A stretch of 64,000 bases of DNA, taken from positions 1,178,001-1,242,000 of the forward strand of contig NZ_CP143541.1 of assembly GCF_040126055.1 (NCBI RefSeq), given 5' to 3'. The stretch's first letter is position 1, and each line of letters opens with the position of its first letter. The notes below the pieces were generated by a model that was not told where the DNA came from, did not search any database, and worked only from the letters and a program-made list of their open reading frames with translations. A program made the translations under genes and the position numbers. Positions 23,200 to 32,774 of this stretch are shown piece by piece. The stretch comes from Pseudalkalibacillus sp. SCS-8. Lineage in GTDB: Bacteria; Bacillota; Bacilli; Bacillales; Fictibacillaceae.

Positions 23200-23226
23200 G
23201 GAGGCGCCTAGTAGGCACCTCCTTTT
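23200..23226 (+). terminator. Hairpin after the acidic lipoprotein gene
   Basis: GGAGGCGCCT pairs with AGGCACCTCC (one mismatch), short T tract. Confidence 0.6.
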
Positions 23227-23230
23227 GTAT

Positions 23231-24325
23231 TTACTTTGGGTCCGGCATTTTTCCGACATATTCTGAAGATGGACGAATGATACGGTTGTTTTCATTTTGT
23301 TCGTATACATTGGCGATCCACCCGACGATCCGGCTCATCGTAAATGTAGGGGTGAACAGATCAGTAGGAATCTGGAGCGCCTTCAGTATGGCGGCTGCAT
23401 AGAATTCTACATTCGTGTATAGACGTCTTCCTGGTTTGTATTCATCAAGAAGCTCAATGGCAAGCTGTTCAACTTGATTTGCAAGGGCAAACCAAGGATC
23501 ATCCTGGGTAAGGTTGGATGTGATTGCTCGTAAAGCTCGTGCCCGGGGATCCATCGTCTTATAGACACGATGACCGAATCCCATCAACAATTCACCATTC
23601 TCAAGCTTTTTCCGGATATAAGGTTCTGCTTTCTCGATTGAACCGATCTCCTCCAACAGGTCGATAACCCCAGAAGGTGCTCCTCCGTGCAATGGTCCTT
23701 TCATTGCCCCGATTGCCCCAGCAACGGCTGAAACCAAATCAGACTGAGTGGATGAAATGACGCGTGCTGCAAAGGTGGAGGCATTCATTCCGTGTTCCAT
23801 CGTGAGAATTAGATAGCCTGTTAATGCTTTGACGTGAGCCTTTCTGGGTTCAGTTCCATGAAGCATATACAAGTAGTTGCTGACATGGTCCAAATCTTTA
23901 CGGGGCATTATAGGCCCCATTCCATTCAATAGACGATATCGATAACAAATAATGGTCGGTACAAGAGCTGTCAACTGGATTCCTTCTTCAATCGTTGATG
24001 GCCATTGATAATCGGTGGTCCCTCTGGTCGAAAGCATCGTACGAATCACACTCATCATATCCATATTTGTTGGAAGTGAATGAAGAATCGACTCTTCCGT
24101 TTCCGATAGCACGCGGGCATTCTTCATCGATTGGATAAATGTATCCAATTCAACCGGTTGAGGGAAGCGTTGGTACCATAACAAGTACATAACCTCTTCA
24201 AAGGATTTATGTTGGGCGATGTCTTCTGCCCAATATCCTCGATACACAAGTTGGCCCTTTTCCCCATCTACAAGACTGATTCGTGATTGCGCAGTCACTA
24301 CACCTGCAAGTCCTTCTTTCAACAT
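23231..24325 (-). CDS. citA: Citrate synthase, CitA type
   Basis: A 364-residue citrate synthase, which condenses oxaloacetate and acetyl-CoA. Active-site landmarks are MKGPLHGGAPSGV (first His), LMGFGHRVYKTMDPRA (second His) and RRLYTNVEFYAAAIL, where the usual Asp is replaced by Glu exactly as in B. subtilis CitA. CitA is the minor citrate synthase of B. subtilis, the main one being CitZ. ATG 24325 follows AAGGGAG at proper spacing; the GTG three codons earlier is less likely. The divergent LysR gene reproduces the B. subtilis citR-citA arrangement. Confidence 0.95.
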   Translation of the reverse strand: MLKEGLAGVVTAQSRISLVDGEKGQLVYRGYWAEDIAQHKSFEEVMYLLWYQRFPQPVELDTFIQSMKNARVLSETEESILHSLPTNMDMMSVIRTMLSTRGTTDYQWPSTIEEGIQLTALVPTIICYRYRLLNGMGPIMPRKDLDHVSNYLYMLHGTEPRKAHVKALTGYLILTMEHGMNASTFAARVISSTQSDLVSAVAGAIGAMKGPLHGGAPSGVIDLLEEIGSIEKAEPYIRKKLENGELLMGFGHRVYKTMDPRARALRAITSNLTQDDPWFALANQVEQLAIELLDEYKPGRRLYTNVEFYAAAILKALQIPTDLFTPTFTMSRIVGWIANVYEQNENNRIIRPSSEYVGKMPDPK

Positions 24326-24446
24326 GACGAACACTCCCTTGGTAATAATTTCTTGATTCTATTTTATACGGACCTTATCATTAATTCTAATAAATGATTT
24401 TCTGAAAATTGATAGGGAATCATAATTAATGGGAGGGGATTTGTTC

Positions 24447-25331
24447 ATGCAAATTCGTTGGCTTCAGACGTTCATTATGGCTGCAAAATCTGAAAATTAC
24501 AGGCTCACCTCAGAGCGGTTATTTATTTCACAACCGACCGTAACTGTACATATTCAGCAGTTGGAACAGACATTAGGTTGTCGGCTTTTTAGAAAAAGTG
24601 GGAGGAACATCAGTTTGACAGAATCAGGTAAACATTTCCTGCCTCATGCTGAAAAAATCCTCGAACAATACACGACAGGCCTGCAGTCTCTTTCCAGCTG
24701 GCAGCAAGGTTATGAAAGGAAACTCACGATAGCTGTTTCACCGTTGGTAGCTGCTTCAATTTTATCGCATATTGTGAAAGCCTTTATGAATGCACACCCT
24801 CATATCGAAGTGGTCATCCAAGTGATCGATTCGGTGGATATTGGGGCATATGTGGAGCGGGGAGAAGCACAACTTGGAATCTCAAGGGTAAAAGCGATGC
24901 AGAATGGAATATTTTGTGAAACCTTGTATGAGGACCCTGTCATCCTTGTTGCCCCTCACGATGGAGGCGATGATGAAACGAGCCCTCCAATCGATTTTCA
25001 TGACCTTTTGAGGTCACAGGTCCTGCTCACACATAATCATCCGCTTTACTGGGATGATCTCTTAACATCTTTAAGGCAAATTAATCCACAAGTAAGGACG
25101 ATGATCGTATCTCATGTAAATGTGACCAAACGATTTATTGAAGAAGGGATCGGTTTTTCATTCCTTCCTGTTACATCAGTCAAAAGAGAAATATTAGAAG
25201 GAAGAGTATTGGAAGTTCAAACGGGGGAATTAAAACTGCCGATTGCTCATACTTATTTGATTCAAAAAGACAGAACTGAGGAAACAAAACAGTTTATCGA
25301 ATTCGTAGGTCAGTATTATATAGGCACTTAA
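24447..25331 (+). CDS. citR: LysR-type regulator CitR
   Basis: A 294-residue LysR regulator. Residues 1-60 hold the winged helix (RWLQTFIMAAKSENYRLTSERLFISQPTVTVHIQQLEQTLG); the rest is the two-lobed effector domain (LTIAVSPLVAASIL and onward, GIGFSFLPVTSVKREILEGR). In B. subtilis CitR represses citA; the same divergent layout and an AT-rich 120-base intergenic region support the same role here. ATG 24447 is chosen because GGGAGGGG lies 8 bases before it. Confidence 0.9.
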   Translation: MQIRWLQTFIMAAKSENYRLTSERLFISQPTVTVHIQQLEQTLGCRLFRKSGRNISLTESGKHFLPHAEKILEQYTTGLQSLSSWQQGYERKLTIAVSPLVAASILSHIVKAFMNAHPHIEVVIQVIDSVDIGAYVERGEAQLGISRVKAMQNGIFCETLYEDPVILVAPHDGGDDETSPPIDFHDLLRSQVLLTHNHPLYWDDLLTSLRQINPQVRTMIVSHVNVTKRFIEEGIGFSFLPVTSVKREILEGRVLEVQTGELKLPIAHTYLIQKDRTEETKQFIEFVGQYYIGT

Positions 25332-25450
25332 GAAAAGCGATCCAAATTCAAACAAAATTAATGCAAAACGATTGAATCGGGTATATAATGAACACATATA
25401 TTTAGAGACCCGAAATAAATGGCATTCTGGGTTGAGAGGAGATAGAAAAA

Positions 25451-26668
25451 GTGTGGAGAAACCGGAATTTCATTTTGTTGATGTTCGGTCTTGCGGTTTC
25501 AAGTACTGGTCTTTGGGTCGGAATTATCGGAAACCTTGAGTTTTTACAAAAAAACGTCGAATCATCCTTTCTACAAGCACTGATCATCCTTGCAGGCTTT
25601 CTTGTAGGGATCTTCCTTGCTCCAATGGCAGGAAGAGTGATTGACCGCAGTAATAAACGCAATATTTTGATCTATGCAGGTATTGCAAGATGTGTCGCAA
25701 TCTTATTCATGTATCTTGCCATTGCAACGAATTCGGTCTGGTGGATGCTGATTTACACGTTCATCATCGGTATTTCAGGGACTTTTTCAAACCCTGCTAT
25801 GCAGACGATGATCCCGTTGGTAGTCAGCAAAGGTCAGCTTCTAGCTGCGAATAGTGTGCATGTCAATATCTTCACTGGCGCAAGAATCGTAGGGACAGCG
25901 CTTGGTGGCGTCATGTTGGTCGGCATGTCCTTGTTTTCACTTTATACCGTTACACTCGTCTCTTATGTGATCTTACTCGTTGCAACCTTTTTCATCAGGG
26001 TCGATGAAAAAGAGAAGCGTGTGGATCAACAAAAAAAGAAAGAAAACTTCATCACAACCATCCAAGAACTTTATCCGGTCATACGGAAGAAAAGCATGGT
26101 CATCAACAGTATCCTTTTATTGATACCAGCCTTTTTGTTCATAGCAGGCTTCAATTTGATCGTCATCGAGATCAGTGAAATACAGAACACACCAGGAATT
26201 AAAGGGATTCTTTATACGACGGAGGGACTTTGTGTTTTCATCGGTACCTTCATTGCAAACCGGTTTTTCAAGGAAAACCCTAAATTCATCTACTTATCGA
26301 TCATCACGTTCGTCATTGCGGCAGCTCAACTTTCGCTCGTCTTCGCAGATCACTTTATTCCATCCATTCTGACATTTGCGTTATTTGGGCTTGCAGCAGG
26401 GACATTGTTCCCAGTCGCAACGACAATCTTTCAGACCGATGTTCCATCAGATTTTCACGGTCGCTTCTTTTCCATCAAGGGGATGGTGGATAATATCATC
26501 TTTCAAGCTTTGATGCTTTTGACCGGTTTTCTTCTTGATACGGTTGGATTCAACATCATGGTCATCAGTTTCGGTATAAGTTCGTTCTTGTTTGTGAGTA
26601 TGATTTTCCTTCGAAATACATGGACGGGAGGGCGAATGAAAGAAAAATCCGTCATGATAACCAAATAA
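25451..26668 (+). CDS. Major facilitator superfamily transporter (MFS_3-like)
   Basis: A 405-residue protein with about 12 membrane helices, drug-exporter-like. The cytoplasmic loop between helices 2 and 3 reads GRVIDRSNKRNILIYAG, the MFS motif A region; PAMQTMIPLVVSKGQLLAANS is typical of the MFS_3/enterobactin-exporter-like group. The central loop near residue 195 is charged (DEKEKRVDQQKKKEN). Start GTG after GAGAGGAGAT. Substrate unknown. Confidence 0.88.
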   Translation: MWRNRNFILLMFGLAVSSTGLWVGIIGNLEFLQKNVESSFLQALIILAGFLVGIFLAPMAGRVIDRSNKRNILIYAGIARCVAILFMYLAIATNSVWWMLIYTFIIGISGTFSNPAMQTMIPLVVSKGQLLAANSVHVNIFTGARIVGTALGGVMLVGMSLFSLYTVTLVSYVILLVATFFIRVDEKEKRVDQQKKKENFITTIQELYPVIRKKSMVINSILLLIPAFLFIAGFNLIVIEISEIQNTPGIKGILYTTEGLCVFIGTFIANRFFKENPKFIYLSIITFVIAAAQLSLVFADHFIPSILTFALFGLAAGTLFPVATTIFQTDVPSDFHGRFFSIKGMVDNIIFQALMLLTGFLLDTVGFNIMVISFGISSFLFVSMIFLRNTWTGGRMKEKSVMITK

Positions 26669-26744
26669 TCGTCAAAAAATTCACAATATAATATGCCAAT
26701 TTGTGTATTTTAAAAAAATTTCCGAAAAATATATCTATGCCAAG

Positions 26745-26773
26745 AAACCCTTGTTTATCAAGGGTTTTTTGTT
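26745..26773 (+). terminator. Terminator after the MFS gene
   Basis: AAACCCTTG pairs with CAAGGGTTT, loop of five, T6. Confidence 0.9.
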
Positions 26774-26835
26774 ATATAGGTACTTGGTCATATAACAAAA
26801 ATTACAATTTCTTTAAAATTCTTTAAAAAAACTTC

Positions 26836-26864
26836 TTGAATGCTCGAATTATTAATTTTATAAT
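26836..26864 (+). promoter_or_regulatory. Sigma-A promoter of the app operon
   Basis: TTGAAT, a 17-base spacer and a perfect TATAAT; predicted leader about 92 bases. The surrounding 26780-26900 region is very AT-rich; no clear CodY box was identified. Confidence 0.75.
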
Positions 26865-26962
26865 ATTTTTAAATAATCAAAAAATAAAACAAAGTTCTCT
26901 CAATTTTGCAGAAGGAACAGACAAAATACGTCGGGGTATACAACCAAAGGGGGGTTGCTTGA

Positions 26963-27979
26963 TTGGAAGAACTATTAAAAGTCCGAAATCTTAAAACCTA
27001 CTTTTTCGACAAGAAAAAGACGATCAAAGCTGTTGATGGGGTCGACTTTAAAATCAATAAAGGAGAAACCTTAGCATTAGTTGGAGAATCTGGATGTGGA
27101 AAGAGCATGACTTCACTCTCGATTATGCAGCTAGTACCAGCACCATATGGGAAGATCGTTGAGGGAGAAGTCGTCCTCGAAGGTAAAAATTTGTTGGACT
27201 ATTCAGAAAATGAAATGTGTAAGGTCCGTGGAAATGAAATCTCAATGATATTCCAAGAGCCTATGACTTCACTCAATCCAGTCATGACAATAGGTGAACA
27301 GATCATTGAAGTGATTACATACCATAAACGGTTACCGAGAAAAAAGGCAGTGCAACAAGCGATTGATCTACTGAAGCTAGTTGGAATACCACGTGCTGAA
27401 TCGATCATTACAGAGTATCCTCACCGATTATCAGGTGGAATGAGACAACGTGTCATGATCGCCATGGCGATGAGCTGTGATCCGAAGCTTCTCATCGCAG
27501 ATGAACCAACAACGGCACTTGATGTAACGATTCAAGCACAAATTCTGGATCTGATGAAAGACTTATCGAAAAAAGTGAACACGTCGATCCTTTTGATTAC
27601 ACATGACTTAGGTGTCGTATCTGAACTGGCTGAGCGGGTCATCGTTATGTACGCAGGCCAAATCGTTGAGCAAGCGAGTGTAGGGGATATCTTTGATGAA
27701 CCGCTACATCCTTATACACAAGGATTGGTTGAATCCGTTCCTGATATCGATGGTGAAATCGGTCGCTTGAATCCAATCAAAGGAAACGTTCCGACACCGG
27801 ATAATATGCCGAAAGGGTGCCGATTCGCACCAAGGTGTGCGCACGCTTTCGATCGTTGTTTCTCAGAAGAACCTCAACTACAAGAAAAGAAGTATGGTAC
27901 TAGAACGGTCCGTTGCTTCTTGTATGACGATGATAAGGGGGCAGAAAATGCAAGGAAGGACCAATACTCTCACCGTTAA
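26963..27979 (+). CDS. appD: Oligopeptide ABC transporter ATPase AppD
   Basis: A 338-residue ATP-binding subunit of the oligopeptide importer. Walker [11 protein letters not shown]-loop [12 protein letters not shown], signature RLSGGMRQR, Walker [13 protein letters not shown] and H-loop LITHD are intact. The C-terminal oligopeptide-transporter domain carries the cysteine cluster [15 protein letters not shown]...C, which in related ATPases binds an Fe-S cluster. TTG start after AAAGGGGGG. First of five genes in the order D-F-A-B-C, the B. subtilis app order. Confidence 0.94.
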   Translation: MEELLKVRNLKTYFFDKKKTIKAVDGVDFKINKGETLALVGESGCGKSMTSLSIMQLVPAPYGKIVEGEVVLEGKNLLDYSENEMCKVRGNEISMIFQEPMTSLNPVMTIGEQIIEVITYHKRLPRKKAVQQAIDLLKLVGIPRAESIITEYPHRLSGGMRQRVMIAMAMSCDPKLLIADEPTTALDVTIQAQILDLMKDLSKKVNTSILLITHDLGVVSELAERVIVMYAGQIVEQASVGDIFDEPLHPYTQGLVESVPDIDGEIGRLNPIKGNVPTPDNMPKGCRFAPRCAHAFDRCFSEEPQLQEKKYGTRTVRCFLYDDDKGAENARKDQYSHR

Positions 27980-28973
27980 CTCCAAAGAAGAATCAACTCA
28001 AGATACGATCTTAGAAGTTACAAACCTGAAAATGCACTTCCCGATCAAAGCGGGGATCATGCAAAAAACCGTTGGGCATGTAAAAGCTGTAGACGGCATC
28101 TCTTTCAAGCTACGAAGAGGTGAAACCCTTGGGATTGTTGGAGAGTCAGGATGTGGAAAGTCCACACTGGGACGAACGATCATCCGACTTTACAACCCGA
28201 CGGAAGGGAACATCCAATTCAACAATCAAGATATCACATCTTTATCCGAAGGGGAGCTGCGTTCAACGGTCAGGAAACAAATGCAAATGATCTTTCAGGA
28301 TCCATTCGCTTCCTTGAACCCTAGGAAAACGTTAGGGACAAGCATTATGGAACCGTTGAAAACCCATAATTATGGATCTGCTTCTGAAAGGAAAGCGAAA
28401 GTAGAGGAATTGCTTGATACAGTCGGATTGAATACTGCATTCGCAAATCGTTATCCTCATGAGTTCTCAGGCGGTCAACGTCAACGGATCGGGATTGCCC
28501 GGGCGTTAGCATTAAATCCAGATTTAATGATTGCCGATGAACCAGTATCTGCATTGGATGTTTCCATCCAGGCGCAGATCATCAACTTGATGGAAGATCT
28601 GCAGGAACAATATAACCTGACATATCTCTTCATCTCTCATGATTTAGGTGTCGTCCGACATATCTCTGACCGTGTAGGGGTCATGTATCTCGGAAACATG
28701 ATGGAATTAGCTGAAAAGCATGACTTGTACAGAGAGCCATTGCATCCATATACGCAAGCACTCATGTCTGCTGTACCGGTTCCAAGGAAGAAAGGGTACA
28801 ACAAACGCGAAAGAATCATTCTTTCTGGTGATCTACCGAGTCCATCCAATCCGCCAAAAGGGTGTGTCTTCCATACACGATGCCCAGCTGCAATGGATAT
28901 TTGCAAGCAGCAAGTGCCGAAGTTCCAGGAAGCCCAGCCGAATCACTACGTTGCGTGTCATCTCTACGAATAG
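27948..28973 (+). CDS. appF: Oligopeptide ABC transporter ATPase AppF
   Basis: The second ATPase, 341 residues: Walker [11 protein letters not shown]-loop [12 protein letters not shown], signature EFSGGQRQR, Walker [14 protein letters not shown]-loop FISHD, and a C-terminal [15 protein letters not shown] cluster. ATG 27948 has AAGGGGGC upstream and overlaps appD by 32 bases; the longer frame from 27837 lies wholly within appD and lacks a ribosome site. Confidence 0.94.
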   Translation: MQGRTNTLTVNSKEESTQDTILEVTNLKMHFPIKAGIMQKTVGHVKAVDGISFKLRRGETLGIVGESGCGKSTLGRTIIRLYNPTEGNIQFNNQDITSLSEGELRSTVRKQMQMIFQDPFASLNPRKTLGTSIMEPLKTHNYGSASERKAKVEELLDTVGLNTAFANRYPHEFSGGQRQRIGIARALALNPDLMIADEPVSALDVSIQAQIINLMEDLQEQYNLTYLFISHDLGVVRHISDRVGVMYLGNMMELAEKHDLYREPLHPYTQALMSAVPVPRKKGYNKRERIILSGDLPSPSNPPKGCVFHTRCPAAMDICKQQVPKFQEAQPNHYVACHLYE

Positions 28974-29068
28974 AGGTGTTAAGCATTTTTTACTAAGCGG
29001 AGGGAGGGAACAAAGTCGTTTTGTTGTTGCAGTCAACTTTTGTTTAAAAAATAAGGGGGTTTATTAAT

Positions 29069-30724
29069 TTGAAGGTGAATAAGAAGTTTCATTGGTTCCT
29101 AGTATTAACGTTCGTCATGTCGTTGTTCTTAGCTGCATGTAACGCAAGCCCAAGTTCTGAACCAAGCAATGATGATGAAGGAGAAAGTGGCACTGATACA
29201 GAACAAGCAACAGATGAGCCGAAACAAGGTGGAGATCTGATTGTTGGTTCCATCGGAGCTCCGACATTGTTCAATGATCTATACTCAACAGATATCTCAA
29301 GTTCTGATATCTCCGGGTGGATATACGATGGATTAGTAGTGTTTGATGAAAATCTTGAGCCACAACCAGATCTTGCGAAAGAGTGGAAGACTTCTGATGA
29401 TGGTTTGGTTTGGACAATTAAATTGCATGAAGGCGTTAAGTTCCATGATGGCGAGCCTTTAACGGCTGATGATGTTGTCTTCACATACGAAATTCCATTG
29501 CATGAAGACTACACTGGACCACGTGCATCATCTTTTGAAAAGATCGAAAAAGTTGAAGCTGTAGATGATACGACTGTTAAGATGACTCTTTCTGAGCCAT
29601 ACGCTCCTTTCATGGATTCTTTGACTTACGGGATCCTTCCAGAGCATATCCTAGGCGATGTACCAGTTAAAGAACTAGGTGAGCATGAATTCAACACGAA
29701 GAACCCAATCGGTTCTGGTCCATTCAAATTTGAAGAGTGGAAAGAAGGACAATACGTTAAAGTTACTGCGTTCGAAGACTATTTCGAAGGTCGTCCGAAC
29801 CTAGATTCAATCACATACAAGATTGTTCCAGATGCTAACGCATTGATGGCACAAATTGCAAACGGTGATGTTCATCAAGCATCTGTACAATCTCCTGACT
29901 TAGAAACTGCTAAGAAGCTTGAAGAAGAAGGAAAGATTGTTTTATCTACCGACCTAGCTCTTTCTTACACTTACATCGGATGGAATCAAAAGAACGAATT
30001 GTTCCAGGATGAAAAAGTACGTCAAGCATTAACACATGCAATCGATCGTGAAACAATGATTTCCGCTGTATTGAATGGTGACGGGGAAGTTGCTCACGCA
30101 CCATCCAGTCCACTAAGCTGGGCTTACAATGAAGATGTTCCGAAATTCGGATATGATGTTGAAAAAGCGAAGAAGATGTTAGAAGAAGCAGGATGGACTC
30201 CTGGTGACGATGGAATCCTCCAAAAAGACGGTAAGAAGTTCCAATTCGAAATCAAAACGAACCAAGGTAATAAAGCTCGTGAGCAAATCGCTCAAGTTGT
30301 CCAAGAACAGTTGAAGCAAGTTGGAATCGAAGTTAAACCGAAGATCATGGAATGGAGTGCATTCATCGAGGATGTAACGGCTCCTAACTGGAACTACGAC
30401 GCTGTAATCCTAGGCTGGGCTCTTTCTGCAGATCCGGATCCAACAGCTATCTGGCATTCAAAAGAACGTGAAGCAGGCTTGAACTTCGTTCACTTCTCTG
30501 ATCCTGAATTGGACAAGTTGATGGATGAAAACACGAAGGAACTTGATCAAGAAAAGCGTAAGGAAATGATCGCTAAGATCCAAGAGGGTATCGTTGAACA
30601 ACAGCCATATACGTTCTTGTACTACCCGAACGATCACTATGCTTTAGACCCAAGCATCAAAGGATTTACACACCATCCGCGTAGCGAATACTACAACATT
30701 GAAAACTGGTGGATGGATAAGTAA
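29069..30724 (+). CDS. appA: Oligopeptide-binding lipoprotein AppA
   Basis: A 551-residue extracellular solute-binding protein (family 5) that captures oligopeptides. Lipobox LFLAAC at about residue 24, followed by an acidic serine-rich linker (residues 26-52), then GGDLIVGSIGAPTLFNDLYSTD, strikingly like B. subtilis AppA. NPIGSGPFKFEEWKEGQYVK and ALSYTYIGWN are further AppA-type landmarks. TTG start after AAGGGGG. Codon choice looks optimised, as expected for an abundant surface protein. A perfect hairpin separates it from appB. Confidence 0.94.
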   Translation: MKVNKKFHWFLVLTFVMSLFLAACNASPSSEPSNDDEGESGTDTEQATDEPKQGGDLIVGSIGAPTLFNDLYSTDISSSDISGWIYDGLVVFDENLEPQPDLAKEWKTSDDGLVWTIKLHEGVKFHDGEPLTADDVVFTYEIPLHEDYTGPRASSFEKIEKVEAVDDTTVKMTLSEPYAPFMDSLTYGILPEHILGDVPVKELGEHEFNTKNPIGSGPFKFEEWKEGQYVKVTAFEDYFEGRPNLDSITYKIVPDANALMAQIANGDVHQASVQSPDLETAKKLEEEGKIVLSTDLALSYTYIGWNQKNELFQDEKVRQALTHAIDRETMISAVLNGDGEVAHAPSSPLSWAYNEDVPKFGYDVEKAKKMLEEAGWTPGDDGILQKDGKKFQFEIKTNQGNKAREQIAQVVQEQLKQVGIEVKPKIMEWSAFIEDVTAPNWNYDAVILGWALSADPDPTAIWHSKEREAGLNFVHFSDPELDKLMDENTKELDQEKRKEMIAKIQEGIVEQQPYTFLYYPNDHYALDPSIKGFTHHPRSEYYNIENWWMDK

Positions 30725-30742
30725 TCGAATTAATTCTGGGAT

Positions 30743-30778
30743 GATGGATAAAGCGTTAATGGATATGCTTTATCCATC
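30743..30778 (+). promoter_or_regulatory. Intra-operon stem-loop between appA and appB
   Basis: A 12-bp perfect stem GATGGATAAAGC / GCTTTATCCATC with a 12-base loop and only a weak T tail. Such structures often stabilise or partly terminate mRNA so that the binding protein is made in excess over the permeases. Confidence 0.7.
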
Positions 30779-30864
30779 TCCTGTTTTATGTAAAGACTTT
30801 ACCATTCATTCTCGCCTTTACATATCTTGACTACTCTTGAAAGTAGACAAAAGGGGGATTATCG

Positions 30865-31815
30865 TTGCTCTCATACATCATTCGTCGAACATTGATGGCT
30901 ATACCACTTCTATTTGGAATTTCCATTCTATCTTTCGGAATCATTCATATGGCTCCTGGAGACCCAACTGCTTTGATGATGGATCCAAACATCAAACCAG
31001 AGGATATGGAAGCCTATAAAGAAAAATATGGATTGAACGATCCACCGCATATCCAATATTTAAAATGGGTTGGGAATATGCTCCAAGGTGACTTTGGACA
31101 ATCTTTGATTAGACAGGGTACAGATGTATCTTACTTGATCATGGAGCGTTTACCGAACACATTGTTTCTAATGGGTGTATCGACTTTGTTAGCGGTGTTG
31201 ATATCGATTCCATTTGGAATCTTGTCAGCTCGTAAGCCGTACACACTTACTGATTACTCTGTAACGTTCACTTCTTTCCTAGGTCTAGCAACTCCGAACT
31301 TCTGGTTAGGTCTTGTTTTGATCATGTTCTTATCTGTTCAGTTTGGGTGGTTCCCAACTGGAGGTATCGCTACGTTGAATGAACCATTCAGCGTTTGGGA
31401 TCGTATCCACCACTTGATTTTACCTGCCTTTGTATTAGCGACTGCGGATATGGCAGCTTTGACACGTTATACACGTACAAGTATGCTCGAAGTTTTGAAG
31501 CAGGATTATATCCGTACGGCTCGTGCGAAAGGTTTCAGAGAACAAAAGGTCGTTTATAAACATGGATTACGTAATGGTTTAATTCCAGTCATTACAATAT
31601 TCGGTTTGATGCTTCCATCTTTCTTTGCTGGAACTGTTATTGTCGAAAAGATCTTCAACTGGCCTGGAATTGGATTATTGTTTGTCGATGCAGCCTTCCA
31701 ACGTGATTACCCGATCATCATGGCAGTTACCGTTATTACAGCAGTCCTGACGGTAATCGGGAATCTACTTGCTGATATCCTATATGCTGTATTCGATCCA
31801 AGAATTGAGTATTAA
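30865..31815 (+). CDS. appB: Oligopeptide ABC transporter permease AppB
   Basis: A 316-residue membrane permease with six helices; the N-terminal segment [22 protein letters not shown] and the large extracytoplasmic loop ([13 protein letters not shown] ... LIRQGTDV) are typical of the DppB/OppB type. The EAA cytoplasmic loop is seen in [27 protein letters not shown] start after AAAAGGGGG. Confidence 0.93.
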   Translation: MLSYIIRRTLMAIPLLFGISILSFGIIHMAPGDPTALMMDPNIKPEDMEAYKEKYGLNDPPHIQYLKWVGNMLQGDFGQSLIRQGTDVSYLIMERLPNTLFLMGVSTLLAVLISIPFGILSARKPYTLTDYSVTFTSFLGLATPNFWLGLVLIMFLSVQFGWFPTGGIATLNEPFSVWDRIHHLILPAFVLATADMAALTRYTRTSMLEVLKQDYIRTARAKGFREQKVVYKHGLRNGLIPVITIFGLMLPSFFAGTVIVEKIFNWPGIGLLFVDAAFQRDYPIIMAVTVITAVLTVIGNLLADILYAVFDPRIEY

Positions 31816-31823
31816 GGGGGATT

Positions 31824-32753
31824 ATGATGTCACAGCCTGATAATCAATTACAACCTAACGTTCCCGTCCATCCAGAGCCACATGCACCTCTTCCGCAAAA
31901 GAAGCCTGACACATTGACTCGGATTGCGGTTGACAAGTTCATTAAGAACAAGCTGGCAGTGCTGGGTCTGATCCTATTAGTCATGATCATCTTAGCGGCT
32001 ATCTTTGCACCTTTGCTTACACCATACGATCCTAGTAGCCAGCAATTATTGAAAAAGCTCACACCGCCTAATGGTGAGCATCTTCTAGGAGTGGACACGT
32101 TAGGACGCGATATGTTTACACGTATGCTCTATGGTGCTCGTGTTTCATTATTAGTAGGATTTGCTTCGGTTGCTGCTTCAATTTTCATTGGTACGATTGT
32201 TGGAGCACTTGCAGGTTATTATGGAGGAAAAATTGACGCATTCTTGATGCGTGTCGTCGATGTGTTCCTTGCATTTCCTAGTTTGTTCTTACTTATTACG
32301 CTTGTAACTATTTTCGAGCCAGGTGTAGATAAGTTGATTTTAGCATTTGCTTTGTTCGGTTGGACGACAACGGCACGTCTCGTACGTGGAGAGTTCTTAT
32401 CACTTAGAACACGTGAATTCGTTCTTGCAGCGAAAACAATGGGTGTTCGAAGCTCTAAGATCATCTTCTCACATATTCTGCCGAATGCGATGGGACCAAT
32501 CATCGTTGCCGCAACATTGAATGTCGGTATCATTATCCTGGCAGAATCAGCACTTAGCTATTTAGGATTAGGAATCCAACCTCCTACACCGAGTTGGGGA
32601 AATATGCTTCAGGATGCTCAAAACTTGACGATCATGTATACCGCACCATGGTATCCGATCTTCCCTGGAGTCATGATTCTCATTACAGTATTGGCGTTCA
32701 ACTTTGTTGGAGATGGACTCCGTGATGCTCTTGATCCGAAAATGAAATCCTAG
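31824..32753 (+). CDS. appC: Oligopeptide ABC transporter permease AppC
   Basis: A 309-residue DppC/OppC-type permease with a proline-rich cytoplasmic N terminus, the OppC_N helix ([24 protein letters not shown]), [22 protein letters not shown] and an EAA loop ([23 protein letters not shown]). Two adjacent ATG codons (31824 and 31827) follow AAGGGGG; the second has the better spacing, so the start may be one codon later. Confidence 0.93.
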   Translation: MMSQPDNQLQPNVPVHPEPHAPLPQKKPDTLTRIAVDKFIKNKLAVLGLILLVMIILAAIFAPLLTPYDPSSQQLLKKLTPPNGEHLLGVDTLGRDMFTRMLYGARVSLLVGFASVAASIFIGTIVGALAGYYGGKIDAFLMRVVDVFLAFPSLFLLITLVTIFEPGVDKLILAFALFGWTTTARLVRGEFLSLRTREFVLAAKTMGVRSSKIIFSHILPNAMGPIIVAATLNVGIIILAESALSYLGLGIQPPTPSWGNMLQDAQNLTIMYTAPWYPIFPGVMILITVLAFNFVGDGLRDALDPKMKS

Positions 32754-32774
32754 GGTTTAAAAGGAGTGAAAGAG

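Noticed and set aside
27837..27947. Longer AppF start
   Set aside because: The extra 37 codons lie inside appD in another frame and contain no ribosome site.
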